From: Shewanella electrodiphila
Lineage (GTDB): Bacteria > Pseudomonadota > Gammaproteobacteria > Enterobacterales > Shewanellaceae
Direction: 5' to 3'
NCBI RefSeq assembly: GCF_023283985.1
Contig: NZ_JAKIKU010000001.1
Span: forward strand, 62,001-126,000
DNA length: 64,000 bases
The notes under the pieces are model-generated. The model was given only the letters and a program-made list of their open reading frames with translations, ran no database searches and was not told the origin of the DNA. Positions 21,183-30,339 of the stretch are shown in pieces. The position numbers and the translations under genes were made by a program. The stretch's first letter is position 1, and every line of letters begins with the position of its first letter.

Positions 21183-22409
21183 ATGCAAGATGCAGTTCAA
21201 GATAAGGCAAAACAAGATCTACAAGTTCAACATGATGTGGTGATTGTGGGCGGCGGCATGGTTGGCGCAGCTGTCGCGGTAGGGTTAGGGCAGCTTGGCC
21301 TGAATGTCGCAATGATAGAAGCCTATCAACCAAAGGCCTATGAGCCTGAACAGCCCCTAGATCTTCGAGTGTCTGCTATTAGTGTTGCTTCAGAGCAATT
21401 GCTTGAGCGACTTGGGGTATTGGATGAATTGTTATCTTTGCGTCATGTGGCTTATAAAGGCCTAGAAACTTGGGAGGTGGAAGATTGCATCACTCAATTT
21501 CATGCAGATCAAATTGATGAGCCACATTTAGGCTACTTCTTTGAAAATCGATTAATTCAACTTTGTTTATGGCAAAAAATTGAGGCTATGGACAATATCA
21601 CACTCTATTGCCCTGAAAGTGTCAGTCGTTTTGAGCGTGTAACCCTTGATGATCAACAACAGATAAAAGTCACTTTAGATTCTGGGACAGAAATCCGTGC
21701 TGCATTATTAGTTGGCGCTGATGGTGCGAACTCGCAAGTGCGTCAATGGGCTGGTATTGGTATTACTGGTTGGGATTATGCCCAATCAGCGATGCTTATT
21801 AATGTCGCCACATCCACTGAGCAGCAAGATGTCACCTGGCAGCAATTTACTCCAGCAGGGCCGCGTTCGTTATTACCGCTTCCTGGCAACAATGCTTCAT
21901 TAGTTTGGTATGACAGTCGTAGCCGTATTAAACAGTTAATGCAGCTTAATCATCTGCAACTTGCTGAGCAAATTAGACAACACTTCCCGCAGCGATTAGA
22001 CAGTAATTTTACTGTTATCGACCGTGGTAGCTTTCCGTTAACACGTCGTCATGCGCAATCATATTGCCAAGATAATGTGGTGATTTTAGGCGATGCAGCT
22101 CACACGATTAACCCACTTGCAGGTCAAGGGGTAAATATTGGTTTTAAAGATGTCGACGTATTGATTGCGACTATCGCCGATGCGGTTGGTAATAACCGTC
22201 CATGGTGGACTGAAACCACTTTAAAGCAATATCAATGTAAGCGTTATAGCGACAACTTATTAATGATGTCGGCAATGGATGCATTTTATGCCGGTTTCAG
22301 TAATGACTTAATGCCGCTTAAGCTACTACGTAATGGTATGCTAAAGCTCGCAAACCATGATAACCCTATCAAAAAGAAAGTCCTCAAATATGCATTAGGT
22401 TTAGCCTAA
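21183..22409 (+). CDS. ubiF: FAD-dependent ubiquinone-biosynthesis hydroxylase, UbiF-like
   Basis: Flavoprotein monooxygenase of the UbiH/UbiF/VisC family. 408 residues. The FAD dinucleotide-binding motif VVIVGGGMVGAA is at about 19-30, the DG motif is VGADGANSQVR, and the GD motif is ILGDAAHTINPLAGQG. Position downstream of miaB, as in E. coli, favours UbiF (C6 hydroxylation of 2-octaprenyl-3-methyl-5-methoxybenzoquinol), but the family members cannot be told apart from motifs alone. GAAGGG lies upstream of the ATG at 21183. Confidence 0.85.
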   Translation: MQDAVQDKAKQDLQVQHDVVIVGGGMVGAAVAVGLGQLGLNVAMIEAYQPKAYEPEQPLDLRVSAISVASEQLLERLGVLDELLSLRHVAYKGLETWEVEDCITQFHADQIDEPHLGYFFENRLIQLCLWQKIEAMDNITLYCPESVSRFERVTLDDQQQIKVTLDSGTEIRAALLVGADGANSQVRQWAGIGITGWDYAQSAMLINVATSTEQQDVTWQQFTPAGPRSLLPLPGNNASLVWYDSRSRIKQLMQLNHLQLAEQIRQHFPQRLDSNFTVIDRGSFPLTRRHAQSYCQDNVVILGDAAHTINPLAGQGVNIGFKDVDVLIATIADAVGNNRPWWTETTLKQYQCKRYSDNLLMMSAMDAFYAGFSNDLMPLKLLRNGMLKLANHDNPIKKKVLKYALGLA

Positions 22410-22557
22410 ATCTAGGTTAAATAACACGCGGTAATTGTTGAGTTCAGTTTTGAGTGTTAAAATGCCGCGCTTTAGCGCCTTCAAATCACATTTCGGCAAT
22501 TTTATTAGGATGATTTGAAGTCAGCGCGGTCATATTATTCGCTAAAAATGAGTGCTA

Positions 22558-23145
22558 ATGAGTCAAATAAAACTAATTGTTGGTCTTGCCAATCCTGGTG
22601 CTGAATACGCACAAACTCGTCATAATGCCGGTGCATGGTATGTGCAAGAGCTAGCGCGCCTATGCGGCGCAACGCTTGTACCTGACAGTAAATACTTTGG
22701 TTTAACTGCCAGAGTGACGATTGATGGTAAAGACGTACGATTATTGATCCCGACCACTTTTATGAACCTTAGCGGAAAATCAGTAGGTGCATTAGCCAAT
22801 TTTTTCCGAATTACTCCAGAAGAAATATTAGTCGCTCATGATGAGCTTGATATGGAACCGGGCGTTGCAAAGTTTAAATTAGGTGGCGGTCATGGTGGCC
22901 ATAATGGTTTAAAAGACATTATTGCTAAAATGGCCAATGACAAAGGGTTTCACCGCCTACGGATAGGTATAGGTCATCCTGGAGACAAAAATCGTGTTAG
23001 CGGTTATGTACTGGGTAAAGCGCCAGCAAGCGAACAAGAAAAGATGGATGCAGTGATTGATGAAGCAGTGCGTTCAACTGAGATTTTATTTAAGCAAGAT
23101 ATGGCGAAAGCCATGAACAGATTACATACTTTTAAAGCAGTTTAA
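22558..23145 (+). CDS. pth: Peptidyl-tRNA hydrolase
   Basis: Releases peptidyl groups from prematurely dropped peptidyl-tRNAs. 195 residues from the ATG at 22558 ([14 protein letters not shown]); an in-frame GTG six bases upstream is the alternative. Catalytic His22 lies in [11 protein letters not shown]; the conserved [16 protein letters not shown] and [12 protein letters not shown] motifs are all present. Followed by ychF 106 bp downstream, the usual pair. Confidence 0.97.
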   Translation: MSQIKLIVGLANPGAEYAQTRHNAGAWYVQELARLCGATLVPDSKYFGLTARVTIDGKDVRLLIPTTFMNLSGKSVGALANFFRITPEEILVAHDELDMEPGVAKFKLGGGHGGHNGLKDIIAKMANDKGFHRLRIGIGHPGDKNRVSGYVLGKAPASEQEKMDAVIDEAVRSTEILFKQDMAKAMNRLHTFKAV

Positions 23146-23251
23146 ATTTTATAGCCTATATAAAGGTAGTAAGGTTTTTCTGTTTCAAAGCAACTATTGA
23201 TATTCACTGCCTCAGTTTCGATGCAGTTCAACATATATAAAGGTAACAAAT

Positions 23252-24343
23252 ATGGGTTTTAAATGCGGCATTGTGGGTTTGCCAAACGTAGGTAAGTCGA
23301 CACTATTTAATGCATTAACAGAAGCAGGAATTGAAGCAGCTAACTTCCCGTTTTGTACCATTGAGCCTAACACAGGTGTTGTACCTGTACCGGATTCACG
23401 TCTAGATAAGTTAGCAGCGATTGTTAGCCCTGAGCGTATTTTACCAACCACAATGGAATTTGTTGATATTGCTGGTTTGGTAGCAGGCGCATCAAAAGGT
23501 GAAGGTTTAGGAAATAAGTTCCTTGCTAACATCCGTGAAACTGATGCAATTGGTCATGTTGTTCGTTGTTTTGAAGATCCAAACATCGTTCACGTTGCTA
23601 ATAAAGTTGATCCAGCTGGTGACATCGAAGTGATTAACACTGAACTTGCACTTGCTGACTTAGATAGCTTAGAGCGTGCTATTTTCCGTCAACAGAAGCG
23701 TGCTAAAGGTGGCGATCAAGAAGCTAAGTTTGAAGTTGAAGTGCTTGAAAAAATGCGCCCAACATTAGATGAAGGCCAAATGTTGCGTTCACTAGAGTTA
23801 AGCAAAGAAGAGATTGCCGCTGTTGCTTACCTTAACTTCCTTACATTAAAGCCTACGATGTACATTGCTAACGTAGCTGAAGATGGTTTTGAAGATAATC
23901 CACATTTAGATGCTGTTAAAGCGATTGCTGAGACTGAAAATGCAGTAGTTGTTGCAGTTTGTGCTGCAATTGAATCAGAGCTTGCAGAAATGGATGCTGA
24001 AGATCGCGTTGAGTTTATGGCTGATCTTGGCCTTGAAGAGTCAGGTCTTGATCGCGTGATCCGTGCGGGTTACCAATTATTAGACTTACAAACTTACTTT
24101 ACTGCAGGTGTAAAAGAAGTAAGAGCATGGACAGTACCAGTCGGTGCGAGTGCGCCACAAGCAGCGGGCGTGATCCATACTGACTTCGAACGTGGTTTCA
24201 TTCGTGCTCAAGTAATGAGCTATGATGACTTTATCGAACATAAAGGTGAAGCTGGCGCTAAAGATGCGGGTAAATTACGTGTCGAAGGTAAAGGTTATAT
24301 CGTTAAAGATGGCGATGTTATGCATTTCCTATTTAACGTGTAA
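23252..24343 (+). CDS. ychF: Redox-regulated ribosome-binding ATPase YchF
   Basis: Obg-family P-loop NTPase that prefers ATP and binds ribosomes. 363 residues, as in E. coli. G1 motif [11 protein letters not shown] (about 8-18), G3 [20 protein letters not shown], and a C-terminal TGS domain ([20 protein letters not shown]). Clear plus-strand start at 23252. Codon use looks like that of a highly expressed gene compared with its neighbours. Confidence 0.97.
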   Translation: MGFKCGIVGLPNVGKSTLFNALTEAGIEAANFPFCTIEPNTGVVPVPDSRLDKLAAIVSPERILPTTMEFVDIAGLVAGASKGEGLGNKFLANIRETDAIGHVVRCFEDPNIVHVANKVDPAGDIEVINTELALADLDSLERAIFRQQKRAKGGDQEAKFEVEVLEKMRPTLDEGQMLRSLELSKEEIAAVAYLNFLTLKPTMYIANVAEDGFEDNPHLDAVKAIAETENAVVVAVCAAIESELAEMDAEDRVEFMADLGLEESGLDRVIRAGYQLLDLQTYFTAGVKEVRAWTVPVGASAPQAAGVIHTDFERGFIRAQVMSYDDFIEHKGEAGAKDAGKLRVEGKGYIVKDGDVMHFLFNV

Positions 24344-24490
24344 TCGGTATTTTCAAACTATAATAGTCTGAAGATCACCGTTAAAGAGTATTGAGGTTAA
24401 CTTTATTAGGATATTTTGTCGATTTGGTGCTCAGTTTGGTGAACTTATAGCCGAACAACAACAATTGATGAAAATAGCTAAAAAAAGCAG

Positions 24491-24519
24491 TTGACCTCGA
24501 TACCCTGAATAAGCATAAT
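24491..24519 (+). promoter_or_regulatory. Promoter of the tRNA array
   Basis: TTGACC and CATAAT separated by exactly 17 bp, followed by the GC-rich discriminator CGCCCC, typical of stringently controlled stable-RNA promoters. It lies 39 bp upstream of the first tRNA. Confidence 0.85.
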
Positions 24520-24558
24520 ACGCCCCGTCCTCACGACGAGGGCAAGTAAGAATAAAGT

Positions 24559-24635
24559 GGCAATGTAGCTCAGCTGGTTAGAGCACAGCACTCATAATGC
24601 TGGGGTCGCAGGTTCAAGTCCCGCCATTGCTACCA
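24559..24635 (+). tRNA. tRNA-Met (CAT), elongator type
   Basis: 77-nt cloverleaf with CCA encoded; anticodon CAT in the loop CTCATAA. First of seven tRNAs; identical to the copy at 25074. Confidence 0.95.
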
Positions 24636-24755
24636 TCTTCTCTAGATGTAAAATAAGAGATTGCTGGTTAGTTAAAGTGATAACTTTAGAAATATGACCG
24701 GCAACCTTCTCAAGGTTAAATGAGCATCGTGTTCTGGATGAAAAACAGAGTCAGT

Positions 24756-24840
<85 letters not shown>

Positions 24841-24892
24841 TTATTAAAAAAATTGGCTATGTAAATAGCGGGTTTTTTAAAAAGCTTTAGAT

Positions 24893-24967
24893 TGGGATAT
24901 CGCCAAGTGGTAAGGCACCGGGTTTTGATCTCGGCATCCCCAGGTTCGAATCCTGGTATCCCAGCCA
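24893..24967 (+). tRNA. tRNA-Gln (TTG)
   Basis: 75-nt cloverleaf starting TGGGATATCGCC; anticodon loop TTTTGAT gives TTG; CCA encoded. First of three identical copies. Confidence 0.95.
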
Positions 24968-24993
24968 TTTTAAAGTAAGTAGTAAAAGATTAT

Positions 24994-25068
24994 TGGGATA
25001 TCGCCAAGTGGTAAGGCACCGGGTTTTGATCTCGGCATCCCCAGGTTCGAATCCTGGTATCCCAGCCA
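24994..25068 (+). tRNA. tRNA-Gln (TTG)
   Basis: Same 75-nt sequence as the copy at 24893, 26 bp downstream of it; anticodon TTG. Confidence 0.95.
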
Positions 25069-25073
25069 TCTTC

Positions 25074-25150
25074 GGCAATGTAGCTCAGCTGGTTAGAGCA
25101 CAGCACTCATAATGCTGGGGTCGCAGGTTCAAGTCCCGCCATTGCTACCA
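25074..25150 (+). tRNA. tRNA-Met (CAT), elongator type
   Basis: Identical 77-nt copy of the tRNA at 24559, only 5 bp after the preceding tRNA-Gln. Confidence 0.95.
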
Positions 25151-25257
25151 TATTTAAAAGGTAGAATAGAGGGTTACCCTTTTACTACTGAGTTGGAAAG
25201 AGCAAGAAACAGTGTTTACTCATGATGTAAATGAGTTTATTCTGGTAAAAATTTGAT

Positions 25258-25342
<85 letters not shown>

Positions 25343-25399
25343 TCAAATTTTTCTTCAATATGTACATCTTCCTAGATTAAGTTATACATATCCAAATTT

Positions 25400-25474
25400 T
25401 GGGATATCGCCAAGTGGTAAGGCACCGGGTTTTGATCTCGGCATCCCCAGGTTCGAATCCTGGTATCCCAGCCA
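25400..25474 (+). tRNA. tRNA-Gln (TTG)
   Basis: Third identical 75-nt tRNA-Gln; last tRNA before the terminator. Confidence 0.95.
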
Positions 25475-25498
25475 AATTTAGCCTCACGGTTAAAGCAA

Positions 25499-25525
25499 GA
25501 GCCCGTCTTATGACGGGCTTTTTGT
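25499..25525 (+). terminator. Terminator of the tRNA array
   Basis: AGCCCGTC and GACGGGCT pair over a TTAT loop, followed by TTTTTG, 25 bp after the last tRNA. Confidence 0.9.
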
Positions 25526-25666
25526 TGCCTAAAATTTATGATTTATCTTCTTATATTTATCCATTATCACTTATCGATTGAGCCTTATGATTATTTTTGT
25601 ATGATGGATAAGTCATACGTTCCAAATTATTACTTTCTAAATTATTACATTCAGAGTCTGCCCGAA

Positions 25667-26149
25667 ATGCCAATCAATCCAATTACAGAGTCAATGTGGC
25701 CTGAAATCTATAAACTCCAATCGCAAGTGTATGTGGATATTGAACCAGAGCCGCTCGAAGTCCTTCGGGATAAATGGCAGCATTCTGCTCACTGCTGTTT
25801 TGTCTATCAAAATGAAGAGCAAAAGGTAATGGCTTATCTATTGGCTCATGTTTGGGCTAATAAAACGCCTCCTAAGCTCTATCAGACACTTTCTGATAAA
25901 AAGGAGGGTAGTAAGTTGTTTCTACATGATTTAGCGGTATCTGCTCTATTAAAAGGCTCTGGAGTCGGTAAGCAAATGGTTGAGCAGTTAAAATTAATTG
26001 CTAAGCAATACAATTACTCACAAATACAACTTGTGGCAATACAAGGCTCAGTCCCTTTTTGGCAAAAAATGGGCTTTGAGATTGATCATGAGCAGGCGGC
26101 TAACGCAAGTTATGGCCCTGATGCTAAGATCATGAAGCAAGTGCTTTAA
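25667..26149 (+). CDS. GNAT-family N-acetyltransferase
   Basis: 160 residues from the ATG at 25667 (MPINPITESMWPEIYKL), the normal size of a single GNAT domain. The open frame begins at 25538, but the extra 43 residues are not GNAT-like. The acetyl-CoA-binding motif is GSGVGKQMVEQL, preceded by the beta-4 strand FLHDLAV and followed by VPFWQKMGFE. The substrate cannot be told: small-molecule amines, peptides or protein N-termini are all possible. It stands alone between the tRNA array and the convergent AgmX/Exb operon. Confidence 0.8.
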   Translation: MPINPITESMWPEIYKLQSQVYVDIEPEPLEVLRDKWQHSAHCCFVYQNEEQKVMAYLLAHVWANKTPPKLYQTLSDKKEGSKLFLHDLAVSALLKGSGVGKQMVEQLKLIAKQYNYSQIQLVAIQGSVPFWQKMGFEIDHEQAANASYGPDAKIMKQVL

Positions 26150-26184
26150 TCAGTTTTACTTTTTATGGCTTAAGCAAATAAAAA

Positions 26185-26206
26185 AATACGGCCAATTGGC
26201 CGTATT
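26185..26206 (-). terminator. Terminator at the end of the AgmX/Exb operon
   Basis: Perfect 22-bp palindrome AATACGGCCAATTGGCCGTATT. On the minus strand it runs into seven T, so it ends the long minus-strand operon; it may also serve the convergent GNAT gene. Confidence 0.8.
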
Positions 26207-26250
26207 GTTAACTGATAAAAATTAATTAATCATTTATCGCTTACTTCTGT

Positions 26251-27246
26251 CTAGCTGGGTAAGAAGTCGATCGCCCAAATGGTTGTCATTGTTGCAACAT
26301 CTTCTGCAGGGAAGGTGATTGAACGTAACACAACCTTTAGTTGGCGCTCTAATTTGGCATTGTTAAGCTGGCTTGATTGAATATCAACCCGACTAATGCT
26401 GCCATTAGGCAGGATCTCAATCTCAAACATGACTTTACCTTTGAGGAAAGGGTCTTTACGCAGAGCTCGATTATACAAGGCATATAAACGTGCTTTGTTC
26501 GCCTCAAGTGTGCGGCGTAATGCAGCCTCTGAACGTTGGATTCCCGCAGAAGCCAGTTGCTCTTCCTCGGCAATTGCCCCTTGAGTAGCTAACACTTCCT
26601 CTTCTGCCAACCTAATTTGTTGGGTGTTTTTAGTGCTTAAAGCATCTGACGCAACGGTTTGATTGACGGTAGAGGTGGTTAAACTCTCACTTTGGGTATT
26701 GGCCGAAGCTGCTAACATCTTACGTTTGACTTTCACTTCTTGCGCCTGCGTTTGTTCAAGGGCACTTTGAGATGCCGGCTTGATATCAAACGCTTCACGC
26801 ATTGAAAAAAGCTCATCTTTCATGGCTGCTAGCCCTGAAGTTTGTGCTTTTTCTTTTGCGGCCTCACGGGTCATTGTCGGCTGTACTATTGGTTTTTCAA
26901 CAGGTTTATCGACAGGCTTTTCTTCAACCTTTTCCGGCTCTTTTTCAAGTTCTGGCTCAGGTTCAGGAATAACCTCTGGCTTTTCAGGCACTGGAAGTTG
27001 TTTTTCTTTAAGCATTATTTTCGCTAACTGCGGTGGTAATTGCTCTTTAACTTCTCTTGGCACTTCAACTTGCTCAAGTAAAGGCACACCGATGCCGAAC
27101 ACAGCGTAAATCACCAGTAGTAACACTAAGATCTGTTTAAATAACCTATCTTGTTTACTGGGCTTAAATAAATCACCTATGTCGTTAAAGCTATTACCAT
27201 TTGGGCTACTGCCATTAAACGAATGGGATAAGCTTGCTGCTGTCAT
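26251..27246 (-). CDS. AgmX/PglI C-terminal (TonB-like) envelope protein
   Basis: 331 residues from the ATG at 27246, chosen because GGAGGG lies 6 nt upstream; the ORF could start at 27285 inside the preceding gene. One membrane segment at about residues 40-57 (ILVLLLVIYAVFGIGV), then a periplasmic Pro/Glu/Lys-rich stretch (about 85-125), a variable region, and a C-terminal ~75-residue TonB-like AgmX/PglI domain (LYNRALRKDP, GKVMFEIEILPNGSISRV, then ITFPAEDVATMTTIWAIDFLP). Such proteins span the periplasm and transmit inner-membrane motor energy, as TonB and Myxococcus GltG/GltJ do. Last gene of an operon with one ExbB and two ExbD proteins. Confidence 0.82.
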   Translation of the reverse strand: MTAASLSHSFNGSSPNGNSFNDIGDLFKPSKQDRLFKQILVLLLVIYAVFGIGVPLLEQVEVPREVKEQLPPQLAKIMLKEKQLPVPEKPEVIPEPEPELEKEPEKVEEKPVDKPVEKPIVQPTMTREAAKEKAQTSGLAAMKDELFSMREAFDIKPASQSALEQTQAQEVKVKRKMLAASANTQSESLTTSTVNQTVASDALSTKNTQQIRLAEEEVLATQGAIAEEEQLASAGIQRSEAALRRTLEANKARLYALYNRALRKDPFLKGKVMFEIEILPNGSISRVDIQSSQLNNAKLERQLKVVLRSITFPAEDVATMTTIWAIDFLPS

Positions 27247-27247
27247 G

Positions 27248-27778
27248 CTAACCCTCCTCAGCCGTTTTACTGGCTTGGCGCTCAACGGCTAATGACATAT
27301 TTCTATATCCCGTTTCAGCACAAGCAGCCATAATTTGCTTTAACGCCATATAAGGTGTGCTGCTATCGCCAATAATGGTGACGGCACGGCCTTTTTCCTG
27401 TTCTGACTCTGTTAACTCAGTACGTTTACTCGCTTGGTATGTAAGCTCTGTAGTCATCGCTTCGATAAACTCAAGGTTTTCTTGTTCACTGAAGTTAGGC
27501 TTATCAGCACTATTTTGCCAAACAGCTCGCTCTTGGATAAGCACTGTATCTTCAAGTACTGTGATAACCAGGTTTTCAACTGGCAGTTCTTCAGCAATAG
27601 AGACAGGTAACTTTATCTTTTCGATATTTTGTAGAACGCGTACTTCAGATTGATTCACAATCAAGAAGAATACCAAAATCGTAAAGATATCCATCAAGGC
27701 AACTAAGTTAAGTTTGCCACCTGATTTAAAGCGCTTATGGTGCTTAGCAAGTCGTTTAGCTCTGGGTGATTGCTTCAT
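27248..27778 (-). CDS. ExbD/TolR-family protein 2 (retains membrane Asp)
   Basis: Membrane-anchored ExbD/TolR-type subunit, 176 residues. A basic N-terminus (KRLAKHHKRFK) is followed by a single membrane helix starting LNLVALMDIFTILVFF, in which Asp30 matches the proton-carrying Asp of ExbD/TolR/MotB. The rest is periplasmic. ATG at 27778 overlaps the stop of the first ExbD gene (ATGA). With the ExbB-like protein and the other ExbD it would form an ion channel; two unequal ExbD partners with one ExbB is the arrangement of Myxococcus AglRQS. Confidence 0.85.
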   Translation of the reverse strand: MKQSPRAKRLAKHHKRFKSGGKLNLVALMDIFTILVFFLIVNQSEVRVLQNIEKIKLPVSIAEELPVENLVITVLEDTVLIQERAVWQNSADKPNFSEQENLEFIEAMTTELTYQASKRTELTESEQEKGRAVTIIGDSSTPYMALKQIMAACAETGYRNMSLAVERQASKTAEEG

Positions 27779-28323
27779 GATTTGCCTCCTGTGGTTTCAC
27801 TTACTTGTGTTTCAGCAAGTGATTCTTCAGGTGCATCGCCTAATGAGATAAGCGGAAACAGTTCAGCATCGACTAGGTTAGCCGCAACCACTGCTTTGTA
27901 TGAGCGCACGGTATCCATTGCAGTCACAATGGTCTGATAATCGATATCAGATTCAAGCAAAAGCACTATGTCATTTTTATCGATTTCTTGTTGTTGAAAA
28001 GTCAGTTTAAGGTCTTGTAAGTACACAGACAAAGCCTTGAAATCATAACCTTGTTCTGTTGTTTCAAAACGTTTAAGTAATATGCCTGCAGGGTAGTTGA
28101 GCTCAAGACTTTGCTGGGTAATGACCAGTTCCAATACTTTGGGTTCTTGATCATCTTCAGCTTGTTGAGACTCTGACATAACAGGCAATTGCAGATTTAG
28201 TATCCGTACTTGTGAAAATACCAAACTCAGTAATAACACAGGTACGAGCACGATCATCAAATTCATAAATGAAGTGATATCGAGTTCTGCATCTTCGGTA
28301 TTAGGGCGACGACGGCGTCTCAT
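27775..28323 (-). CDS. ExbD/TolR-family protein 1 (membrane Asp replaced by Asn)
   Basis: 182 residues with a basic N-terminus (MRRRRRPN), one membrane helix and a periplasmic domain. The helix reads LDITSFMNLMIVLVPV: the position that is Asp in ExbD (in the pattern F-I-D-V-M) is Asn21 here, and the codon is clearly AAT. This copy therefore probably cannot carry protons and may be structural, leaving the Asp to the second copy. Lies 5 bp after the ExbB-like gene and overlaps the next ExbD. Confidence 0.85.
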   Translation of the reverse strand: MRRRRRPNTEDAELDITSFMNLMIVLVPVLLLSLVFSQVRILNLQLPVMSESQQAEDDQEPKVLELVITQQSLELNYPAGILLKRFETTEQGYDFKALSVYLQDLKLTFQQQEIDKNDIVLLLESDIDYQTIVTAMDTVRSYKAVVAANLVDAELFPLISLGDAPEESLAETQVSETTGGKS

Positions 28324-28328
28324 AATTA

Positions 28329-28982
28329 TTAGCCTCGGTCCGAATCCGCTTGCTTAGAAAAAGACAGTGAATTAAGTAATTTAATGCCAGCCATTTCAAT
28401 TGAATCAACAATAGTTGCAGTTTTAGTTTGCAGTGTTGAGTGAAATAGAATTAGCGGAATAGCGGTAATAAGACCAAATGCAGTGGTGTTCATTGCAACA
28501 GAAATACTGGAAGACAGCAGGTTAGCTTTTTCAGCTGGATCTGCACTGGCTACCGCAGAGAACGCGGCAATCAGCCCCATAATGGTACCCAGTAGACCAA
28601 GTAGCGTAGCAATATTGGCTAAGGTAGCAATAAATGGCGTGCGCTTTTCAAGTCTCAACATGTACTCCATGATGGTTTCTTCCATGGCGTATTCCACATC
28701 TTCACGACGATTAGCTTGTGAAATTCTGACGATACCAGATTGCAATACATCAAAGACAGGGGCTTTATTATTTTGCGCATGTTGACTGATTGTCGCGACA
28801 TCACCGCTTTTAAGTGCTTCTTTGATTAACGAGAATGCTTTTTGGTTAGTACGATGAGCTGAACTGAGATATAACCAACGTTCGATAGTGATGGCCAAAC
28901 CGACAACTAATACTAGGGCGATAGGGTATATGAACGGGCCACCATTTTGTAAAAATGCAATGATATGGTCGGTAAAACTCAT
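28329..28982 (-). CDS. MotA/TolQ/ExbB-family proton channel protein
   Basis: 217 residues with three membrane helices: residues 17-35, about 118-142 and 160-185. The family signatures LATLLGLLGTIMGLIAAF-like and AMNTTAFGLITAIPLIL are intact, including the polar Thr residues that line the channel. Only one such protein is encoded for two ExbD proteins. AAGGAAAA precedes the ATG at 28982. Energises the AgmX/TonB-like protein by analogy to ExbB-TonB or AglR-Glt. Confidence 0.92.
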   Translation of the reverse strand: MSFTDHIIAFLQNGGPFIYPIALVLVVGLAITIERWLYLSSAHRTNQKAFSLIKEALKSGDVATISQHAQNNKAPVFDVLQSGIVRISQANRREDVEYAMEETIMEYMLRLEKRTPFIATLANIATLLGLLGTIMGLIAAFSAVASADPAEKANLLSSSISVAMNTTAFGLITAIPLILFHSTLQTKTATIVDSIEMAGIKLLNSLSFSKQADSDRG

Positions 28983-29105
28983 GATATTTTCCTTTTTATA
29001 GAGTCGAACGAAGTTGTTTTTGACTCGTCCTAAATGTAGTTATTTTTTGTTACTGCTTTTTTGTTACTGCTTCGGGTTAAACTTTTATCTTGGTGAATAC
29101 ACCCT

Positions 29106-29444
29106 TTATTGTTTTGATGAAGTATTCACACTGAAATCACGTACCTCTTGTTGGAACTTTTTAGGGTTAATCGGTTTGAATTGCGGCAAGATGATTTGCA
29201 TATTGTTATCTTGTATTGCTACAGGGTTGGTAATTCCTTGCCAAGGCATGATGTAAAGCACTTTGGGTTGCTCTTGCGTGCCGGTCACTTTACTTTCAAT
29301 TAATACGGGTTTGTTTGCTGTGCTGACGGTTTCAGCGGCATTAAGCTGGCCAATGCTAATGACTGATAGCAGCAAGAGTGTCATAACAGCAATAACAGCT
29401 GCGTTAACACGGTATGTTGTCATCGGGGTTAATGAACTAACCAT
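29106..29444 (-). CDS. Small exported protein of unknown function
   Basis: 112 residues with a signal peptide or anchor (hydrophobic at about 14-33, cleavage plausible after NAAE). The mature part contains VLYIMPWQGITNP. I do not recognise a family. The start at 29444 is supported by GGAGAAGGA. Lies between the TPR lipoprotein gene (2-bp gap) and the ExbB-like gene (123-bp gap), so it is most likely a periplasmic component of the same envelope system. Confidence 0.75.
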   Translation of the reverse strand: MVSSLTPMTTYRVNAAVIAVMTLLLLSVISIGQLNAAETVSTANKPVLIESKVTGTQEQPKVLYIMPWQGITNPVAIQDNNMQIILPQFKPINPKKFQQEVRDFSVNTSSKQ

Positions 29445-29445
29445 C

Positions 29446-30339
29446 TTATCCTTCTCCTTGTTGCAAATTGAGCCCAGCGCGCTGAATTTTTATTTCAACG
29501 CCAGCCAACCATCGCTGGGCTTGAACATCATCAGGTTTTAGCAATAAATAAGATTGATAATAACGTCTCGAATCCAATAGTTTTCCTCGGTATAGCTCGA
29601 GCAAAATAGCGAGGTTAACTTGTGCTTCTGGATAATTAGGCCAAATAGATAATGCGGTTAAATAATCTTTTTCTGCCTGTTCAAATTGACCTTGCTTTCT
29701 TGCTACAAAGGCCTTCAACTGAAAGGCGTAAGGGTTTTTATCGTTAACAGCAATGGCTTGATTTAACAAAGATTCAGCCTGACTAAAGTCACTTTTATTA
29801 ATGGCGATTAAGGCTTTGTTTACTAATGCTCCTGATAGGGTTGGCTGCGCCAAGAGTACCTGATCAAATAATGCATCAGCTTGATCAAATTGCTGTTGTT
29901 TCATCAGAGCAAGTGCATCTTGATACTGAGTTAACACCGTACTGGGTACATTGGCTAAACGTTGCTGTGCTTGCTCTGCATATAAGTTGTAATTGTTGGC
30001 TGTTATGTCATTTAAAGCGCCATTATTTGCCGTTTGCTTGTTCGAGCTGTTCCCTACAGAGCCATTTGCCACAGAGCTAGCAATGCCATCATCTGTGTTG
30101 ACCATATCCACCATACTGCTATCTAGGGCATCAATACCGTTAGCTTCGGCGTTTTCACTCGCTTGATCATTAGTCATCGTTGAGCATGCAGACAAGATCA
30201 TTAGGCTGAAACCCAGTAATAACTTGATGGTGACATGAGCTGAAAAAAGTGTGTTATTCACTTTATTATTCACTTTATTATTCACTCGCCTGTTTACTCT
30301 CTTACTTAAAGGTTTAGTGAATTGATTCAACGACATCAT
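29446..30339 (-). CDS. TPR-repeat lipoprotein (GltE/AglT-like)
   Basis: 297 residues. A basic N-terminus with an NNKV tandem repeat is followed by a lipoprotein signal ending LSAC. After a low-complexity linker, TPR-like helices fill about residues 115-290 (for example FDQADALFDQVLLAQP, FSQAESLLNQAIAVND and FEQAEKDYLTALSIWP). The AGGAGGT Shine-Dalgarno lies inside the end of the upstream gene, which it overlaps by 26 bp. Probably an outer-membrane-anchored periplasmic scaffold. The GltE comparison rests on size, TPR content and neighbourhood. Confidence 0.85.
   Translation of the reverse strand: MMSLNQFTKPLSKRVNRRVNNKVNNKVNNTLFSAHVTIKLLLGFSLMILSACSTMTNDQASENAEANGIDALDSSMVDMVNTDDGIASSVANGSVGNSSNKQTANNGALNDITANNYNLYAEQAQQRLANVPSTVLTQYQDALALMKQQQFDQADALFDQVLLAQPTLSGALVNKALIAINKSDFSQAESLLNQAIAVNDKNPYAFQLKAFVARKQGQFEQAEKDYLTALSIWPNYPEAQVNLAILLELYRGKLLDSRRYYQSYLLLKPDDVQAQRWLAGVEIKIQRAGLNLQQGEG
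30254..30286. repeat. 12-bp tandem repeat inside the TPR lipoprotein gene
   Basis: TTATTCACTTTA repeated 2.75 times; on the coding strand it encodes NNKV repeats in the N-terminal region before the signal peptide core. In-frame copy-number change is possible. Confidence 0.8.

Noticed and set aside
25538..25666. N-terminal extension of the GNAT protein.
   Set aside because: The 43 extra residues are aromatic-rich and unlike GNAT proteins, and the domain fits from the ATG at 25667.
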